Source of the DNA: Leekyejoonella antrihumi
GTDB lineage: Bacteria > Actinomycetota > Actinomycetes > Actinomycetales > Dermatophilaceae
DNA: 55,405 nt
Direction: 5' to 3'
NCBI RefSeq assembly: GCF_007845645.1
Contig: NZ_VCQV01000037.1
Location: forward strand, 1 to 55,405
Translations under genes and position numbers: made by a program
Notes under the pieces: generated by a model
The model's database searches: none
Told to the model about the DNA's origin: nothing
Seen by the model: only the letters and a program-made list of their open reading frames with translations
Shown here: positions 18,366-26,411 of the stretch, piece by piece
How the letters are laid out: every line of letters starts with the position of its first letter
Numbering within the stretch: the first letter of the stretch is position 1

Positions 18366-19253
18366 ATGCCGTTAGGTCGTGGTGTGCAGACCTTCACCAG
18401 AGACGACCTGACCTTCGACGTCACCGACAGCGGACCGGCCGAGGGCGAGGTCGTCGTGCTGCTGCACGGGTTCCCGCAGGACCGCACGGCCTGGGACAGC
18501 GTGACTCCCGCGCTGAATGCGGCGGGGCTGCGCACCCTTGCGCCCGACCAGCGCGGCTACTCCCCCGGCGCGCGCCCACGCAGTCGCACGGCATACACAA
18601 TGGAGGAGCTCAGTGCCGACACGCTCGCACTGCTCGACGCCGCGGGCGCGAAACGCGCTCATCTCGTCGGACACGACTGGGGCGGGGCGCTGGCCTGGGC
18701 ACTCGCGGACCGCCATCCCGATCGCGTCGCCTCGCTGACCGCGCTGTCGACGCCACATCCGGCCGCCATGGGATGGGCGTTCACGCACGGCGACCAGTGG
18801 AAGAAGAGCTGGTACATGGTCTTCTTCCAGCTGCCGTGGCTGCCCGAGCGCGCCGTCGCACGCGGCCTGCACGACCTGTATACGCATCACGGTGTCGCAG
18901 CGGAGCAGGCCGCAAAGTACGTCGCGCGGTTCAACAACCCGCAGGAGCTTCGCGGACCGCTCGGCTGGTACCGCTCGATGCCGGCCAGCCGCTCGATGAA
19001 ACGGTCCCTCGCCTCGCTGCGGAAGGGGCGGTCGGCAGGCGCGTCGCAGCCTCGGCGGATCACGGTGCCGACGACCTTCATCTGGGGCAGCCGCGACTTT
19101 GCGCTCGGGCGGGCGGCTGCGGAGAAGACCCGAGAATTCGTCTGCGGTGACTACGAGTTCATCGAGCTGGACGAGAGCCACTGGCTCCCGGAGGTCGTCC
19201 CGGACGTGGTCGCCGAGGCCGTCCTGCAAAGAGTTCGGTCCGTGGGCAGGTAG
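18366..19253 (+). CDS. Alpha/beta hydrolase, epoxide-hydrolase-like
   Basis: 295 residues from the ATG at 18366; a GTG at 18381 is an alternative. The fold is clear: oxyanion motif HGFP at 34-37, nucleophile elbow GHDWGG with Asp104 as nucleophile (as in epoxide hydrolases and haloalkane dehalogenases), and a C-terminal His in ELDESHWLPE. The cap domain region around 130-200 (KKSWYMVFFQLPWLPE) is typical of bacterial epoxide hydrolases of the EphB type. Cytoplasmic, no signal peptide. Being divergent from the GntR-MFS operon and sharing its operator suggests that the transporter and hydrolase handle one substrate. Confidence 0.82.
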   Translation: MPLGRGVQTFTRDDLTFDVTDSGPAEGEVVVLLHGFPQDRTAWDSVTPALNAAGLRTLAPDQRGYSPGARPRSRTAYTMEELSADTLALLDAAGAKRAHLVGHDWGGALAWALADRHPDRVASLTALSTPHPAAMGWAFTHGDQWKKSWYMVFFQLPWLPERAVARGLHDLYTHHGVAAEQAAKYVARFNNPQELRGPLGWYRSMPASRSMKRSLASLRKGRSAGASQPRRITVPTTFIWGSRDFALGRAAAEKTREFVCGDYEFIELDESHWLPEVVPDVVAEAVLQRVRSVGR

Positions 19254-19255
19254 GC

Positions 19256-19477
19256 CTACTTGTGGCGGTCCTTCCGGGGCTTGTCGCCCAGGATCGGGTA
19301 GACCGGCGGCGGGGGCGGCGGCCTCCGCCGATCCCGGGCCCTGCCGACGAGTACGACGATCAGGAACAGGACGATGAAGAAGACGCACATGGCAGCAAAC
19401 GTCAGGCCCAGGCCGTACGGGTGACCCGTCGGCTCGTCGAGCCCTGCCACGGGTTGCCAGGCTGCCAGATGATCCAT
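19256..19477 (-). CDS. Small single-pass membrane protein
   Basis: 73 residues from the ATG at 19477 (MDHLAAWQPVAGLDEPTGHP). One strong transmembrane helix (about 24-45, LTFAAMCVFFIVLFLIVVLVG) is followed by a basic, polyproline cytoplasmic tail (RARDRRRPPPPPPVYP). No known family was recognised. The stop is two bases from the stop of the convergent hydrolase gene. It follows psuG on the same strand with a 17-base gap and may be the last gene of that operon. Confidence 0.6.
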   Translation of the reverse strand: MDHLAAWQPVAGLDEPTGHPYGLGLTFAAMCVFFIVLFLIVVLVGRARDRRRPPPPPPVYPILGDKPRKDRHK

Positions 19478-19494
19478 CACCGTGCCATTGTCTC

Positions 19495-20433
19495 TCAGAC
19501 GTCCCGCGTGCTCACATCGGCCTCGATCTCGACGTACTCCGCAGCGATCTGCGCCGCAAGGTGAGCGTTCGAGCGCACCAGCGCGATGTTGGCCCGCAGA
19601 CTGTCGCCACCGGTCAGTTCGACGATCCGCGCGAGCAGGTATGGCGTGGCGTCCTTGCCCGTGACCCGTGCCGCCCCCATGTCGGACAGTGCCTGGTCGA
19701 TGATGGCGTCGATCGTGTCGGCGGGCACCTCGTCGTCCACGGGGATGGGGTTGGCCACATTGACGCCGGCAGTGATGCCGAGGCCCCACTGAGTGTGCAT
19801 GATCCGGGCCACCTGCGCCGGTGAGTCGGCGCGCATCGGCACCCGGTGGCCACTGCTGCGCGAGTAGAACGCCGGAAACTCGTCCGTGGCATACCCGATC
19901 ACCGGCACGCTCAGGGTCTCCAGCTGTTCCATGGTGAGGGCGATGTCCAGGATCGACTTCACGCCGGCCGACACGACAGCGACCGGCGTGCGGGACAGCT
20001 CGGTGAGGTCCGCGGAGATGTCGAAGGTTCCGGCGGCGCCGCGATGCACCCCACCGAGCCCGCCGGTCGCAAAGACCCGGATGCCGGCCAGATGCGCGAG
20101 CCGCATCGTGGCGGCCACGGTGGTCGCGCCGTGCACACCGCGCGCCAGCACGTAGGCCAGGTCACGCACGCTCGCCTTCTCGACGTCGCCGCTGCTCGCG
20201 AGCAACTCCAGCTGATCGGCGGTCAACCCGACGTGCGCCATCCCGTCGAGCACGGCGATGGTCGCCGGCACCACCTCGTGGCTGCGGATGATGTCCTCCA
20301 CCTCGCGCGCCATCTCGACGTTCTGCGGGTAGGGCATGCCGTGGCTGATGATGGTGCTCTCCAGAGCAACCACCGGACGGTGGTCGCGCAGGGCCTCGCG
20401 GACCTCGTCGGTCAGGTGGATGGCTGGGTTCAT
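19495..20433 (-). CDS. psuG: Pseudouridine-5'-phosphate glycosidase
   Basis: 312 residues from the ATG at 20433 (MNPAIHLTDEVREALRDHRP). It splits pseudouridine 5'-phosphate into uracil and ribose 5-phosphate. Family features: VVALESTIISHGMPYPQNVE with the catalytic Glu at about residue 26, ATIAVLDG, the KASVRDL region with the active Lys, GATTVAATM, FATGGLGGVHRGA and NVANPIPVDDEVP. It overlaps the upstream kinase gene by four bases (ATGA), giving the complete two-step pseudouridine catabolic pair. Confidence 0.95.
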   Translation of the reverse strand: MNPAIHLTDEVREALRDHRPVVALESTIISHGMPYPQNVEMAREVEDIIRSHEVVPATIAVLDGMAHVGLTADQLELLASSGDVEKASVRDLAYVLARGVHGATTVAATMRLAHLAGIRVFATGGLGGVHRGAAGTFDISADLTELSRTPVAVVSAGVKSILDIALTMEQLETLSVPVIGYATDEFPAFYSRSSGHRVPMRADSPAQVARIMHTQWGLGITAGVNVANPIPVDDEVPADTIDAIIDQALSDMGAARVTGKDATPYLLARIVELTGGDSLRANIALVRSNAHLAAQIAAEYVEIEADVSTRDV

Positions 20434-21404
20434 ATGACGTCCTTCCGTCGGGGTGAGGGCACCTCTCGCTGGACGGGGGGTGCTGGGTGCTCTCGGCGGA
20501 TGCGCTCGACCGCGCAAGTGCTCAGATCCGGCCGCACAGTGTGCGGGCTGGTGATGGTCAGGTAGGCCGCCGCGGCGCCATCACGGGCCGCGTCCTCGTC
20601 GCCGCGCCCGGTCAGCAACGCCTGGACGTAGGCGGCGAGCATGGCGTCGCCGGCGCCGGTCACGTCGACCGGCACGGCCGCAATGGCGGGAATGTGAACC
20701 GTGTCCACGCCGGTGATCAGCGTGGACCCGCAGGCGCCCTGACGCACCCACACCCGGCGCACCCCGCGATCGAGGAGGGTGCGTGCGGCATACGCGATCT
20801 GGGCGCAGGTCCCGGTCGGCTCACCGGTCAGCGCGGCGAGCTCGTGCCGGTCGGGGGTGATCGTATGCAGTTGGTGCCGGCCGTCGAGCAGGCCGCTCAG
20901 CCGACCCGCCTTGGGCGCGCTGACCGGGTCGAGCAGCACCGGGGTGCCGACGTGCACCAGCACGTGCTCGATGACCGGCAGCGGCAGGTTGCCGTCCAGC
21001 ACGAGCAGTTCGGCGCTCTCCAGCAACGACATCGGCAGCCGTGCGACGTCCATCGCCTCGGTGGCCGCCATGTCGGCGATTGCGACCACCAGCTCACCGT
21101 CGTCGCCGAGGACGGCAGTGTAGGTGCCGGTTGGGCTGTCCACGCGAGTGACGTGCTCGACGTCGACACCTGCGGCCGCAGTCTGCCGCAACACCCGCCG
21201 CCCCGCGTCGTCCCGCCCTATCACGGCAACCAGTGACACCGGGGCGCCGAGCCGCGCGAGATTCTCGGCCACGTTACGACCCACTCCGCCGGGCGTCGCG
21301 ACCGTGCGACCGGGGTTACTGGTCGCGATCTGCACGGGGCGACCGCTGCGCGCAACGATATCGAGGTTCGCACCTCCGATGACCGCAACTGTCCCGCGCA
21401 CCAC
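20430..21404 (-). CDS. psuK: PfkB-family carbohydrate kinase, probable pseudouridine kinase
   Basis: 324 residues with a GTG start. Ribokinase-family features: VAVIGGANLDIVARSG, TPGGVGRNVAENLARLG (substrate-binding GG), and the catalytic DVTGAGDAMLAAY with its GAGD anion hole. Specificity is inferred from the four-base overlap with psuG: the kinase makes pseudouridine 5'-phosphate for the glycosidase. The last 35 residues are Arg/Pro-rich. It follows the DUF2505 gene by 11 bases. Confidence 0.9.
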   Translation of the reverse strand: MVRGTVAVIGGANLDIVARSGRPVQIATSNPGRTVATPGGVGRNVAENLARLGAPVSLVAVIGRDDAGRRVLRQTAAAGVDVEHVTRVDSPTGTYTAVLGDDGELVVAIADMAATEAMDVARLPMSLLESAELLVLDGNLPLPVIEHVLVHVGTPVLLDPVSAPKAGRLSGLLDGRHQLHTITPDRHELAALTGEPTGTCAQIAYAARTLLDRGVRRVWVRQGACGSTLITGVDTVHIPAIAAVPVDVTGAGDAMLAAYVQALLTGRGDEDAARDGAAAAYLTITSPHTVRPDLSTCAVERIRREHPAPPVQREVPSPRRKDVI

Positions 21405-21415
21405 CTCATTGTCGC

Positions 21416-21907
21416 TCAGGTGGTGAGATACGCCGTGCCGGTCCGCTGCTCGCTGTGAATCGCGTCGAGGATGGAGGGAGCGGCCGCCTTCTCCAGCTTG
21501 CCGCCGATGAGCGGGATGCCGGCCTTCAAGTTGGCCTCCAGCGTCAGGGTGGTGGCCTCCCCCTCAGGTCGCATCACGATCTTGCCGCGCATGGTGATCG
21601 GCTGGCCCTTGATGAGGACGTCGACGTCCGCGGTGCGCACTCCACCCTCGTCCGGCGCACTCCACGTCTGGGTCTCCGTCACTCGAACGGTCTGCCCGAT
21701 CAGCTTCTTCAGCACGTCCGGGATGCCCTCGGTCAGCATCTCGCGCTCGTTGCGGATCTCGGTGGTCTCACCCGCCTCCGTGACGCTGGCGCTCGAGGAC
21801 AGCGAACCGGCGTCGGCGCACTTCTTGTCCTGAAATGTCTGGTCGGTGGTCATCGCCCAGACCTGGTCGGCATCCGCCGCGTAGGTCCATTTCTCCGAGA
21901 TTCGCAT
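21416..21907 (-). CDS. DUF2505 (START-like) family protein
   Basis: 163 residues (MRISEKWTYAADADQVWAMT). It matches DUF2505, a helix-grip SRPBCC relative of actinobacteria that probably binds a hydrophobic ligand: FQDKKCADAGSLSSSASVTE, PDVLKKLIGQTVRVTETQTW, GEATTLTLEANLKAGIPLIG and the C-terminal HSEQRTGTAYLT helix. No signal peptide or membrane segment. It heads the minus-strand run DUF2505-psuK-psuG, an unexplained link, and is divergent from the membrane protein at 22009. Confidence 0.85.
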   Translation of the reverse strand: MRISEKWTYAADADQVWAMTTDQTFQDKKCADAGSLSSSASVTEAGETTEIRNEREMLTEGIPDVLKKLIGQTVRVTETQTWSAPDEGGVRTADVDVLIKGQPITMRGKIVMRPEGEATTLTLEANLKAGIPLIGGKLEKAAAPSILDAIHSEQRTGTAYLTT

Positions 21908-22008
21908 ACGCGCAGCGTAGTGCCACAGCCTCCACTCAGGCGGTTTACGCCCGACTGTGGCAACTTCGTCGCTACGCTGCCAGCGGCACCGGCGACAAGG
22001 AGAGAATC

Positions 22009-22566
22009 ATGACGAACGAACCAGGCCAGCAGTCCCCCACCCACGACGAGGGCGTCTTCGACGACTCCGGTCGGCGCCTGCTCAGCACGAAGCTGACCCG
22101 CCGGCTGAACGACAAGCTCAATATCCAGCTCGACCAGGGTGAGCAGTCGGCGCTGGTCGCCTGGACGTCGTTTGCCGTCACCTTCGGGGCGACCCGCGCC
22201 CTCACCCACTGGATTCGCGCCGGGCACGGGCCCAAGGGCGGTGGGATGAGCGTCGGCGGACGCCACTTCCATCACTACAACATCGGCATTGCGTTGCTGA
22301 CCGGCATCGGAGTCCTCGCCATCCGAGGCCAAGCCCAGGACGAACGGCACCCCGCCACCGCGCTCTCCTACGGCATGGCGACGGCGCTGATCGCCGACGA
22401 GGCTGCCCTGCTCATCGACCTGGAGGACGTCTACTGGGCCAAGCAGGGCCGCACGAGCGTCGACATCGCGATCGGCATCATCGCCCTTGGTGGGGTCGCG
22501 ATCACCGGGTCGTCGTTCTGGCCGGCCGCGGCCCGCGAGATCCGCGACTGGCGGCAGGGAAACTGA
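22009..22566 (+). CDS. Conserved-looking membrane protein of unknown function
   Basis: 185 residues from the ATG at 22009, with AAGGAGAG just upstream. A hydrophilic N-terminus (1-45) is followed by hydrophobic segments near 47-63 (ALVAWTSFAVTFGATRAL), 88-105 (HYNIGIALLTGIGVLAI), 119-135 (ALSYGMATALIADEAALL) and 148-170 (SVDIAIGIIALGGVAITG). The motif GGRHFHHYNIGI carries three His in a short loop between helices and could bind metal, which is inference only. Upstream in-frame sequence to 21835 lies in the divergent gene and is excluded. Confidence 0.7.
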   Translation: MTNEPGQQSPTHDEGVFDDSGRRLLSTKLTRRLNDKLNIQLDQGEQSALVAWTSFAVTFGATRALTHWIRAGHGPKGGGMSVGGRHFHHYNIGIALLTGIGVLAIRGQAQDERHPATALSYGMATALIADEAALLIDLEDVYWAKQGRTSVDIAIGIIALGGVAITGSSFWPAAAREIRDWRQGN

Positions 22567-22577
22567 CCCCTCTCGAG

Positions 22578-22783
22578 GACGTAGGAGCGAAGACTTTGCG
22601 GGGTGGCTTGTCGGGGTCCTCGCAAAGTACTGAGCGACGAAGGAGCGAAGACTTTGCGGGGTGGCTTGTCGGGGTCCTCGCAAAGTACTGAGCGACGTAG
22701 GAGCGAAGACTTTGCGGGGTGGCTTGTCGGGGTCCTCGCAAAGTACTGAGCGACGTAGGAGCGAAGACTTTGCGGGGTGGCTT
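22578..22783. repeat. 58-bp tandem repeat, three full copies and one partial
   Basis: Units start with gacg(t/a)aggagcgaag at 22578, 22636, 22694 and 22752, spaced exactly 58 bases; the fourth is cut after about 32 bases, at the edge of the permease coding end. Only one base difference (t/a at position 5 of copy 2) was noticed among the full copies. Each unit holds an inverted pair actttgcg / cgcaaagt around a 20-base loop. The array lies between two convergent genes, so it adds a run of hairpins to both 3' ends. Confidence 0.9.
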
Positions 22784-24658
22784 TCAGACGAGCTGTTCCT
22801 CCGGCAGTTGTCCGTCGCCAGCCACGGAATCGACGATGTCCTTGATCTCGTCGGTCTCGAATCCGCTGCGCACACCCCAGAAGTAGGCACTGATGGCCAG
22901 GACGATCTCGATCAGCGTGCCCCAGGGGAACGCCAATGGCGGGTTCTTCAACGGCCCGTAGAACCCGTAGTAGGAGATCGGCAAGGTGCCGAGCAGCAGC
23001 CACAGCAGCCAGGCAGAGCGTTCGATGTGCAGCCTGCCCACCGGCGTACACAGCGCCCACAGCAGCACGCAGAAGATGATCAGCGCCGCGGCGAAGGCGA
23101 TGAAGTAGGGCCAGAACGACCAGCCGCCGACGCTCTGTCCACCGTCGGCGGTCAGCACCCAGCCACCGGAGCGGGCAATCCACACCCAGACCACCAAGAA
23201 GACGACGCCCAGAACGACCGCCGGCACCTTCGGCGCCCACCCCTCCTTCCACGCGTAATATCCCGCGAACAGCGGCAGTCCGATGAAGGTCGCGGTGAAC
23301 ACGTTTGCCAGCGTGGAGAACCCTGCCCAGTAGAGGATCAGCGCCGAGGCGAGGAAGCCCACCAGCGACCACAGCCCGGCCTGCTTCAACCGGAACGGGC
23401 GGGGTAGTGAACCGGCTGTCCGACGCAGTACCGGCAACCCCACTCCACCCATCATGTAGGTGAGCACCGCTGCGGCACTGATGAATCCGACGAGCTGATA
23501 CCAGCTGGGTGCGGGCACGAAGAACACGCAGGCGACCACGGTGGAAACGATCAGGGAGATCCACGGGATGCCAAATCGGTTGTTGGCCTGAAACATCGGT
23601 GGAATGTTGCGATGCACGGCCATGCCGTATGACGTACGGGTCGCCGTGCCGAGGTAGACCCAGCCGGTGGCCAGCGGTGAGACGGCCGCGTCGATGAGCA
23701 GCAGCGTGCCAAGCGCAGTCAGCAGCGCGAGATTGGCCGAGTCGAGCGCGTGGAAGAACGGGCCGTCGGCCCACTTTCCGGTCTCGAGCAGGCTCCAGTC
23801 GCCCGGCGAGAGGCCCATACTCGCCCATCGAATCGCACCGATGAAGGCCACCTGCAGCAGGGTGTAGATGACCATCGGGATGGCGATTGACCCAAACGTG
23901 GCAAGGGGAACATTGCGTTGCGGGTTCTTCACCTCGCCGCCGTAGTCCAAGGCTTGGCGGAACCCCAGCAGGGAGAAGATGATCCCGCTGGAAGCAATCG
24001 CGTGGAAGATCGGCCCGACTCCTTCGGGCGCGAAGCCGCCGAAGGAGTGGAAGTTGCTGCTGTCGAGGACGAAGAACAGCCCGATGAAGGTCAGGGTCGG
24101 CAGGGCGAGCTTCCAGATCGTCACCCACCGGTTGGACTCGGAGAGGAACTTGGCACCGAAGTAGTTGAGGATGAAGAAGAGGATCATCAGCACGATGCCG
24201 AGGAGAATGCCCTGCGGCCAGCTGAGGATGTCGACGCCGTCCTTCTTCTCCAGCAGGTGCAGGCCGGGATACTTGCCGCCGAGGTAGGTGATGGAGGCGA
24301 TGGCCTCGATCGGCGGGATCGTCACTGCCGACAGCCAGTAGGCCCAACCGATGATCCAGCCGGAAAAGGCTCCATGCGTCAGGTAGGTGTAGCGCACGAT
24401 CGCACCCGACCTGGGCAGCATCGAGCCGATCTCGGCATACGCCAGGGCAATCAGACCGACGAGAATCGACGCGATGATCCACGCGAGGATCGCGGCGGGA
24501 CCCGCCACACCCGCAGCCGACAGCACCCCGAACAGCCACCCGGATCCGATCTGCGCGCTCACGCCCAGCAGCAGCAACTGCGTGAACGACATCGTCCGAC
24601 GAAGGCCACGATCCGCCAGCTCGAACTTGCCCAGACCATCATTCTCTGTCGGCGCCAT
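22784..24658 (-). CDS. APC-superfamily amino acid permease
   Basis: 624 residues with at least twelve hydrophobic helices. The first holds the APC unwound-helix signature SAQIGSGWLFGVLSAAG, and the next AILAWIIASILVGLIALAYAE matches the family. NVPLATFGSIAIPMVIYTLL in helix 6-7 is also typical. It is longer than the usual 450-520 residues because of extra helices at the C-terminus (about 470-590), as in larger APC members. It probably imports an amino acid or polyamine; the substrate is not determinable. It is divergent from a YjbR-type gene. Confidence 0.85.
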   Translation of the reverse strand: MAPTENDGLGKFELADRGLRRTMSFTQLLLLGVSAQIGSGWLFGVLSAAGVAGPAAILAWIIASILVGLIALAYAEIGSMLPRSGAIVRYTYLTHGAFSGWIIGWAYWLSAVTIPPIEAIASITYLGGKYPGLHLLEKKDGVDILSWPQGILLGIVLMILFFILNYFGAKFLSESNRWVTIWKLALPTLTFIGLFFVLDSSNFHSFGGFAPEGVGPIFHAIASSGIIFSLLGFRQALDYGGEVKNPQRNVPLATFGSIAIPMVIYTLLQVAFIGAIRWASMGLSPGDWSLLETGKWADGPFFHALDSANLALLTALGTLLLIDAAVSPLATGWVYLGTATRTSYGMAVHRNIPPMFQANNRFGIPWISLIVSTVVACVFFVPAPSWYQLVGFISAAAVLTYMMGGVGLPVLRRTAGSLPRPFRLKQAGLWSLVGFLASALILYWAGFSTLANVFTATFIGLPLFAGYYAWKEGWAPKVPAVVLGVVFLVVWVWIARSGGWVLTADGGQSVGGWSFWPYFIAFAAALIIFCVLLWALCTPVGRLHIERSAWLLWLLLGTLPISYYGFYGPLKNPPLAFPWGTLIEIVLAISAYFWGVRSGFETDEIKDIVDSVAGDGQLPEEQLV

Positions 24659-24728
24659 CTACCGAAGGTACAACCGAATCATCCTCGAACGCAGACTTAC
24701 GGCAGACAAATTCCGCTACTCTGCAGTA

Positions 24729-25148
24729 GTGCCGCACCCCCTGAGATTCACCGATGACGACCCGTATCTCAACCGGTTGCGGGGGATTGCGCTCTCGTTT
24801 CCCGATGCCGCAGAGCGGGTTTCGCACGGCCGGCCGATCTTCTTCACGCAAAGGACGTTTGCGCTCTTCGGCGCGATGGTCAAGGGTGACCACCAGTCCG
24901 ACGTGTGGTCACAGTCCGTCGTCATTCAGCCGGATCCCGAGGAACGCGACGTGCTGCTCTCCGACGAGAGGTTTTTCAGCCCGGCCTACTACGGCCCGCA
25001 TGGCTGGATCGGCCTCAACTTCCGCGCCGCAGAGCCGGACTGGGACGAGGTGACCGAGCTCGTGGATATGTCCTACCGCAACACCGCCCTCAAACGGCAG
25101 GTGCGCCTGCTCGACAACGGCGCGGGCCCTCTCAGGTCGGAGGGCTGA
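24729..25148 (+). CDS. MmcQ/YjbR-family protein
   Basis: 139 residues from the GTG at 24729 (VPHPLRFTDDDPYLNRLRGI). The CyaY-like YjbR fold is supported by ALSFPDAAERVSHGRPIFFT, TFALFGAMVKG, FSPAYYGPHGWIGLNFRAAE and the C-terminal DEVTELVDMSYRNTALKRQV. Members bind DNA in one studied case, but most are uncharacterised. An upstream extension to 24474 lies inside the permease and is not credible. Confidence 0.85.
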   Translation: MPHPLRFTDDDPYLNRLRGIALSFPDAAERVSHGRPIFFTQRTFALFGAMVKGDHQSDVWSQSVVIQPDPEERDVLLSDERFFSPAYYGPHGWIGLNFRAAEPDWDEVTELVDMSYRNTALKRQVRLLDNGAGPLRSEG

Positions 25149-25171
25149 GCGGGCCGGCCCGTCGGCGGGAT

Positions 25172-25372
25172 TCAGTCGGCGTGGCGTCGGGGGCGTCCAC
25201 GCCTGGGCAGCGGGGCCGCCTGCTTGGGCATCCGGCCGGCATCGGCGAGCGCCCGCCGCAGCAGCATCTCCACGTGCGCGTTGACGCTGCGGAACTCGTC
25301 ATTGGCCCAGCGCATCAGCGCATCATGAACGGCCGGGTCAACTCGCAGGAGGACCTGCCGACGTTCGCTCAC
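25172..25372 (-). CDS. Ribbon-helix-helix (Arc/CopG-like) DNA-binding protein
   Basis: 66 residues: RQVLLRVDPAVHDALMRWAN followed by VNAHVEMLLRRALADAG. This is the beta strand plus two helices of the ribbon-helix-helix fold used by Arc, CopG and many antitoxins. A basic tail (PRRGRPRRHAD) may add DNA contacts. Its start overlaps the SPFH gene stop by four bases, so the two are one unit, with the SPFH gene first. No toxin gene is present. It may be the factor that binds the inverted repeat at 26280-26314. Confidence 0.85.
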   Translation of the reverse strand: MSERRQVLLRVDPAVHDALMRWANDEFRSVNAHVEMLLRRALADAGRMPKQAAPLPRRGRPRRHAD

Positions 25373-26271
25373 GTGTACAACGATCCGGTGTTGACCACCG
25401 GCGACGGCGGCTGGTCGCCGCAGAGCACGACCAGCAGGTTGCTCACCATGCTTGCCTTGCGCTCTTCGTCGAGATCGACCACCTCGTTCTCGGCGAGCCG
25501 GTTCAGCGCCATCTCGACCATGCCTACAGCACCTTCCACGATGCGGCTACGAGCGGCGACAACGGCATTGGCCTGCTGCCGTCGCAGCATGGCCTGCGCG
25601 ACCTCTTGTGCATAGGCGAGGTGCGAGATGCGAACCTCGACAACTTCGACACCGGCGATCAGGACGCGCTCGGCGACCTCGTGCGCGAGCTCGCCGGCGA
25701 CGAGGTCCGTCGAACCACGCAACGAGGTCTCACTCGCGCCGGAGTCGTAGGGATGGATGGTGGCAACATGCCGCAGCGCGGACTCCGCCTGCACGGAGAC
25801 GAAGTCCTCGTAGTCGTCGACCGCGTAGGTCGAGCGTGCAGTGTCGGCCACCTGCCAGACCACGATCGCGGCAATCTCGACCGGGTTGCCGTCGGCGTCG
25901 TTGACCTTCAGGTGGTTCGTCTCGAAGTTGCGGACCCGGACGCTGACTTTGCGCCGGACGGTCAGTGGCACCACCCACCAGAACCCGGCGCGGCGCACAG
26001 TGCCGATGTACCGGCCGAAGAACTGCACCACCGAGCTCTGCCCCGGCGGCACGATCACCAGCGACGTCACGACGAGGACGAAGATCAGCACCGGGAACCA
26101 GAGCAGACCCGAATGGTGCGGGGCGGCCAGCCACACTGCCACTGCACATGCGGCGAGCACGACAACGCCCAGCCAGCCATTGACGGCGAGCGCGGGACGC
26201 TGGGCAATCTCGACTCTGACGCCCTGGTGGCCGACCGGCTCGGCGGCGCCAGGTGCTTTTGTGCCGTCCAT
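25369..26271 (-). CDS. SPFH/band-7 (slipin-like) membrane scaffold protein
   Basis: 300 residues. Two close hydrophobic segments at about 33-50 and 56-73 anchor it; the SPFH domain follows: TSLVIVPPGQSSVVQFFGRY, then VRVRNFETNHLKVNDADGNP, VVWQVADTARSTYAVDDYED, and VEVVEVRISHLAYAQEVAQA ending in a helical RQQANAVVAARSRIVEGA segment. Such proteins oligomerise into membrane microdomain rings and scaffold proteases or stress proteins. The ribosome site AGGAGG directly overlaps the 3' arm of a 13-bp inverted repeat, so expression looks tightly controlled. Confidence 0.9.
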   Translation of the reverse strand: MDGTKAPGAAEPVGHQGVRVEIAQRPALAVNGWLGVVVLAACAVAVWLAAPHHSGLLWFPVLIFVLVVTSLVIVPPGQSSVVQFFGRYIGTVRRAGFWWVVPLTVRRKVSVRVRNFETNHLKVNDADGNPVEIAAIVVWQVADTARSTYAVDDYEDFVSVQAESALRHVATIHPYDSGASETSLRGSTDLVAGELAHEVAERVLIAGVEVVEVRISHLAYAQEVAQAMLRRQQANAVVAARSRIVEGAVGMVEMALNRLAENEVVDLDEERKASMVSNLLVVLCGDQPPSPVVNTGSLYT

Positions 26272-26279
26272 GTCGGCCT

Positions 26280-26314
26280 CCTAAAAGTGATACTAATAAG
26301 ATATCACTTTTAGG
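26280..26314. promoter_or_regulatory. Perfect 13-bp inverted repeat at the SPFH start
   Basis: cctaaaagtgata (26280-26292) is exactly inverted as tatcacttttagg (26302-26314), with a nine-base centre. It is the most AT-rich stretch nearby. The arm next to the gene merges with the ribosome site (AGGAGG), so it could be an operator over the transcript start or an RNA stem that hides part of the ribosome site. Confidence 0.75.
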
Positions 26315-26340
26315 ATCTCTCGCCCAGAGGTTAAGTGGTC

Positions 26341-26370
26341 GCTTAGGCAGGCGTTGACGCCTGCCTAAGC
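26341..26370. promoter_or_regulatory. Perfect 13-bp hairpin/operator upstream of coxM
   Basis: gcttaggcaggcg and cgcctgcctaagc flank a four-base centre (ttga). It lies 42 bases before the coxM start in a divergent region, so it is not a 3' end terminator for either neighbour. It is a strong candidate binding site for the regulator of the CO dehydrogenase genes. Confidence 0.65.
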
Positions 26371-26411
26371 CCGGCGCACGCTGAGGGCATCGAGCGATGC
26401 GAGGCGTGATC

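Noticed and set aside
22578-22783. Possible CRISPR array
   Set aside because: The copies are directly adjacent with no unique spacers and there are no cas genes, so it is a tandem repeat.
22431-24539. 702-codon minus-strand frame crossing the permease and the repeat array
   Set aside because: It is a shifted frame of the permease; the repeated peptide in it is only the 58-bp repeat translated.
25172-25372. Toxin-antitoxin module
   Set aside because: Only a ribbon-helix-helix protein is present; the overlapping partner is an SPFH membrane protein, not a toxin.
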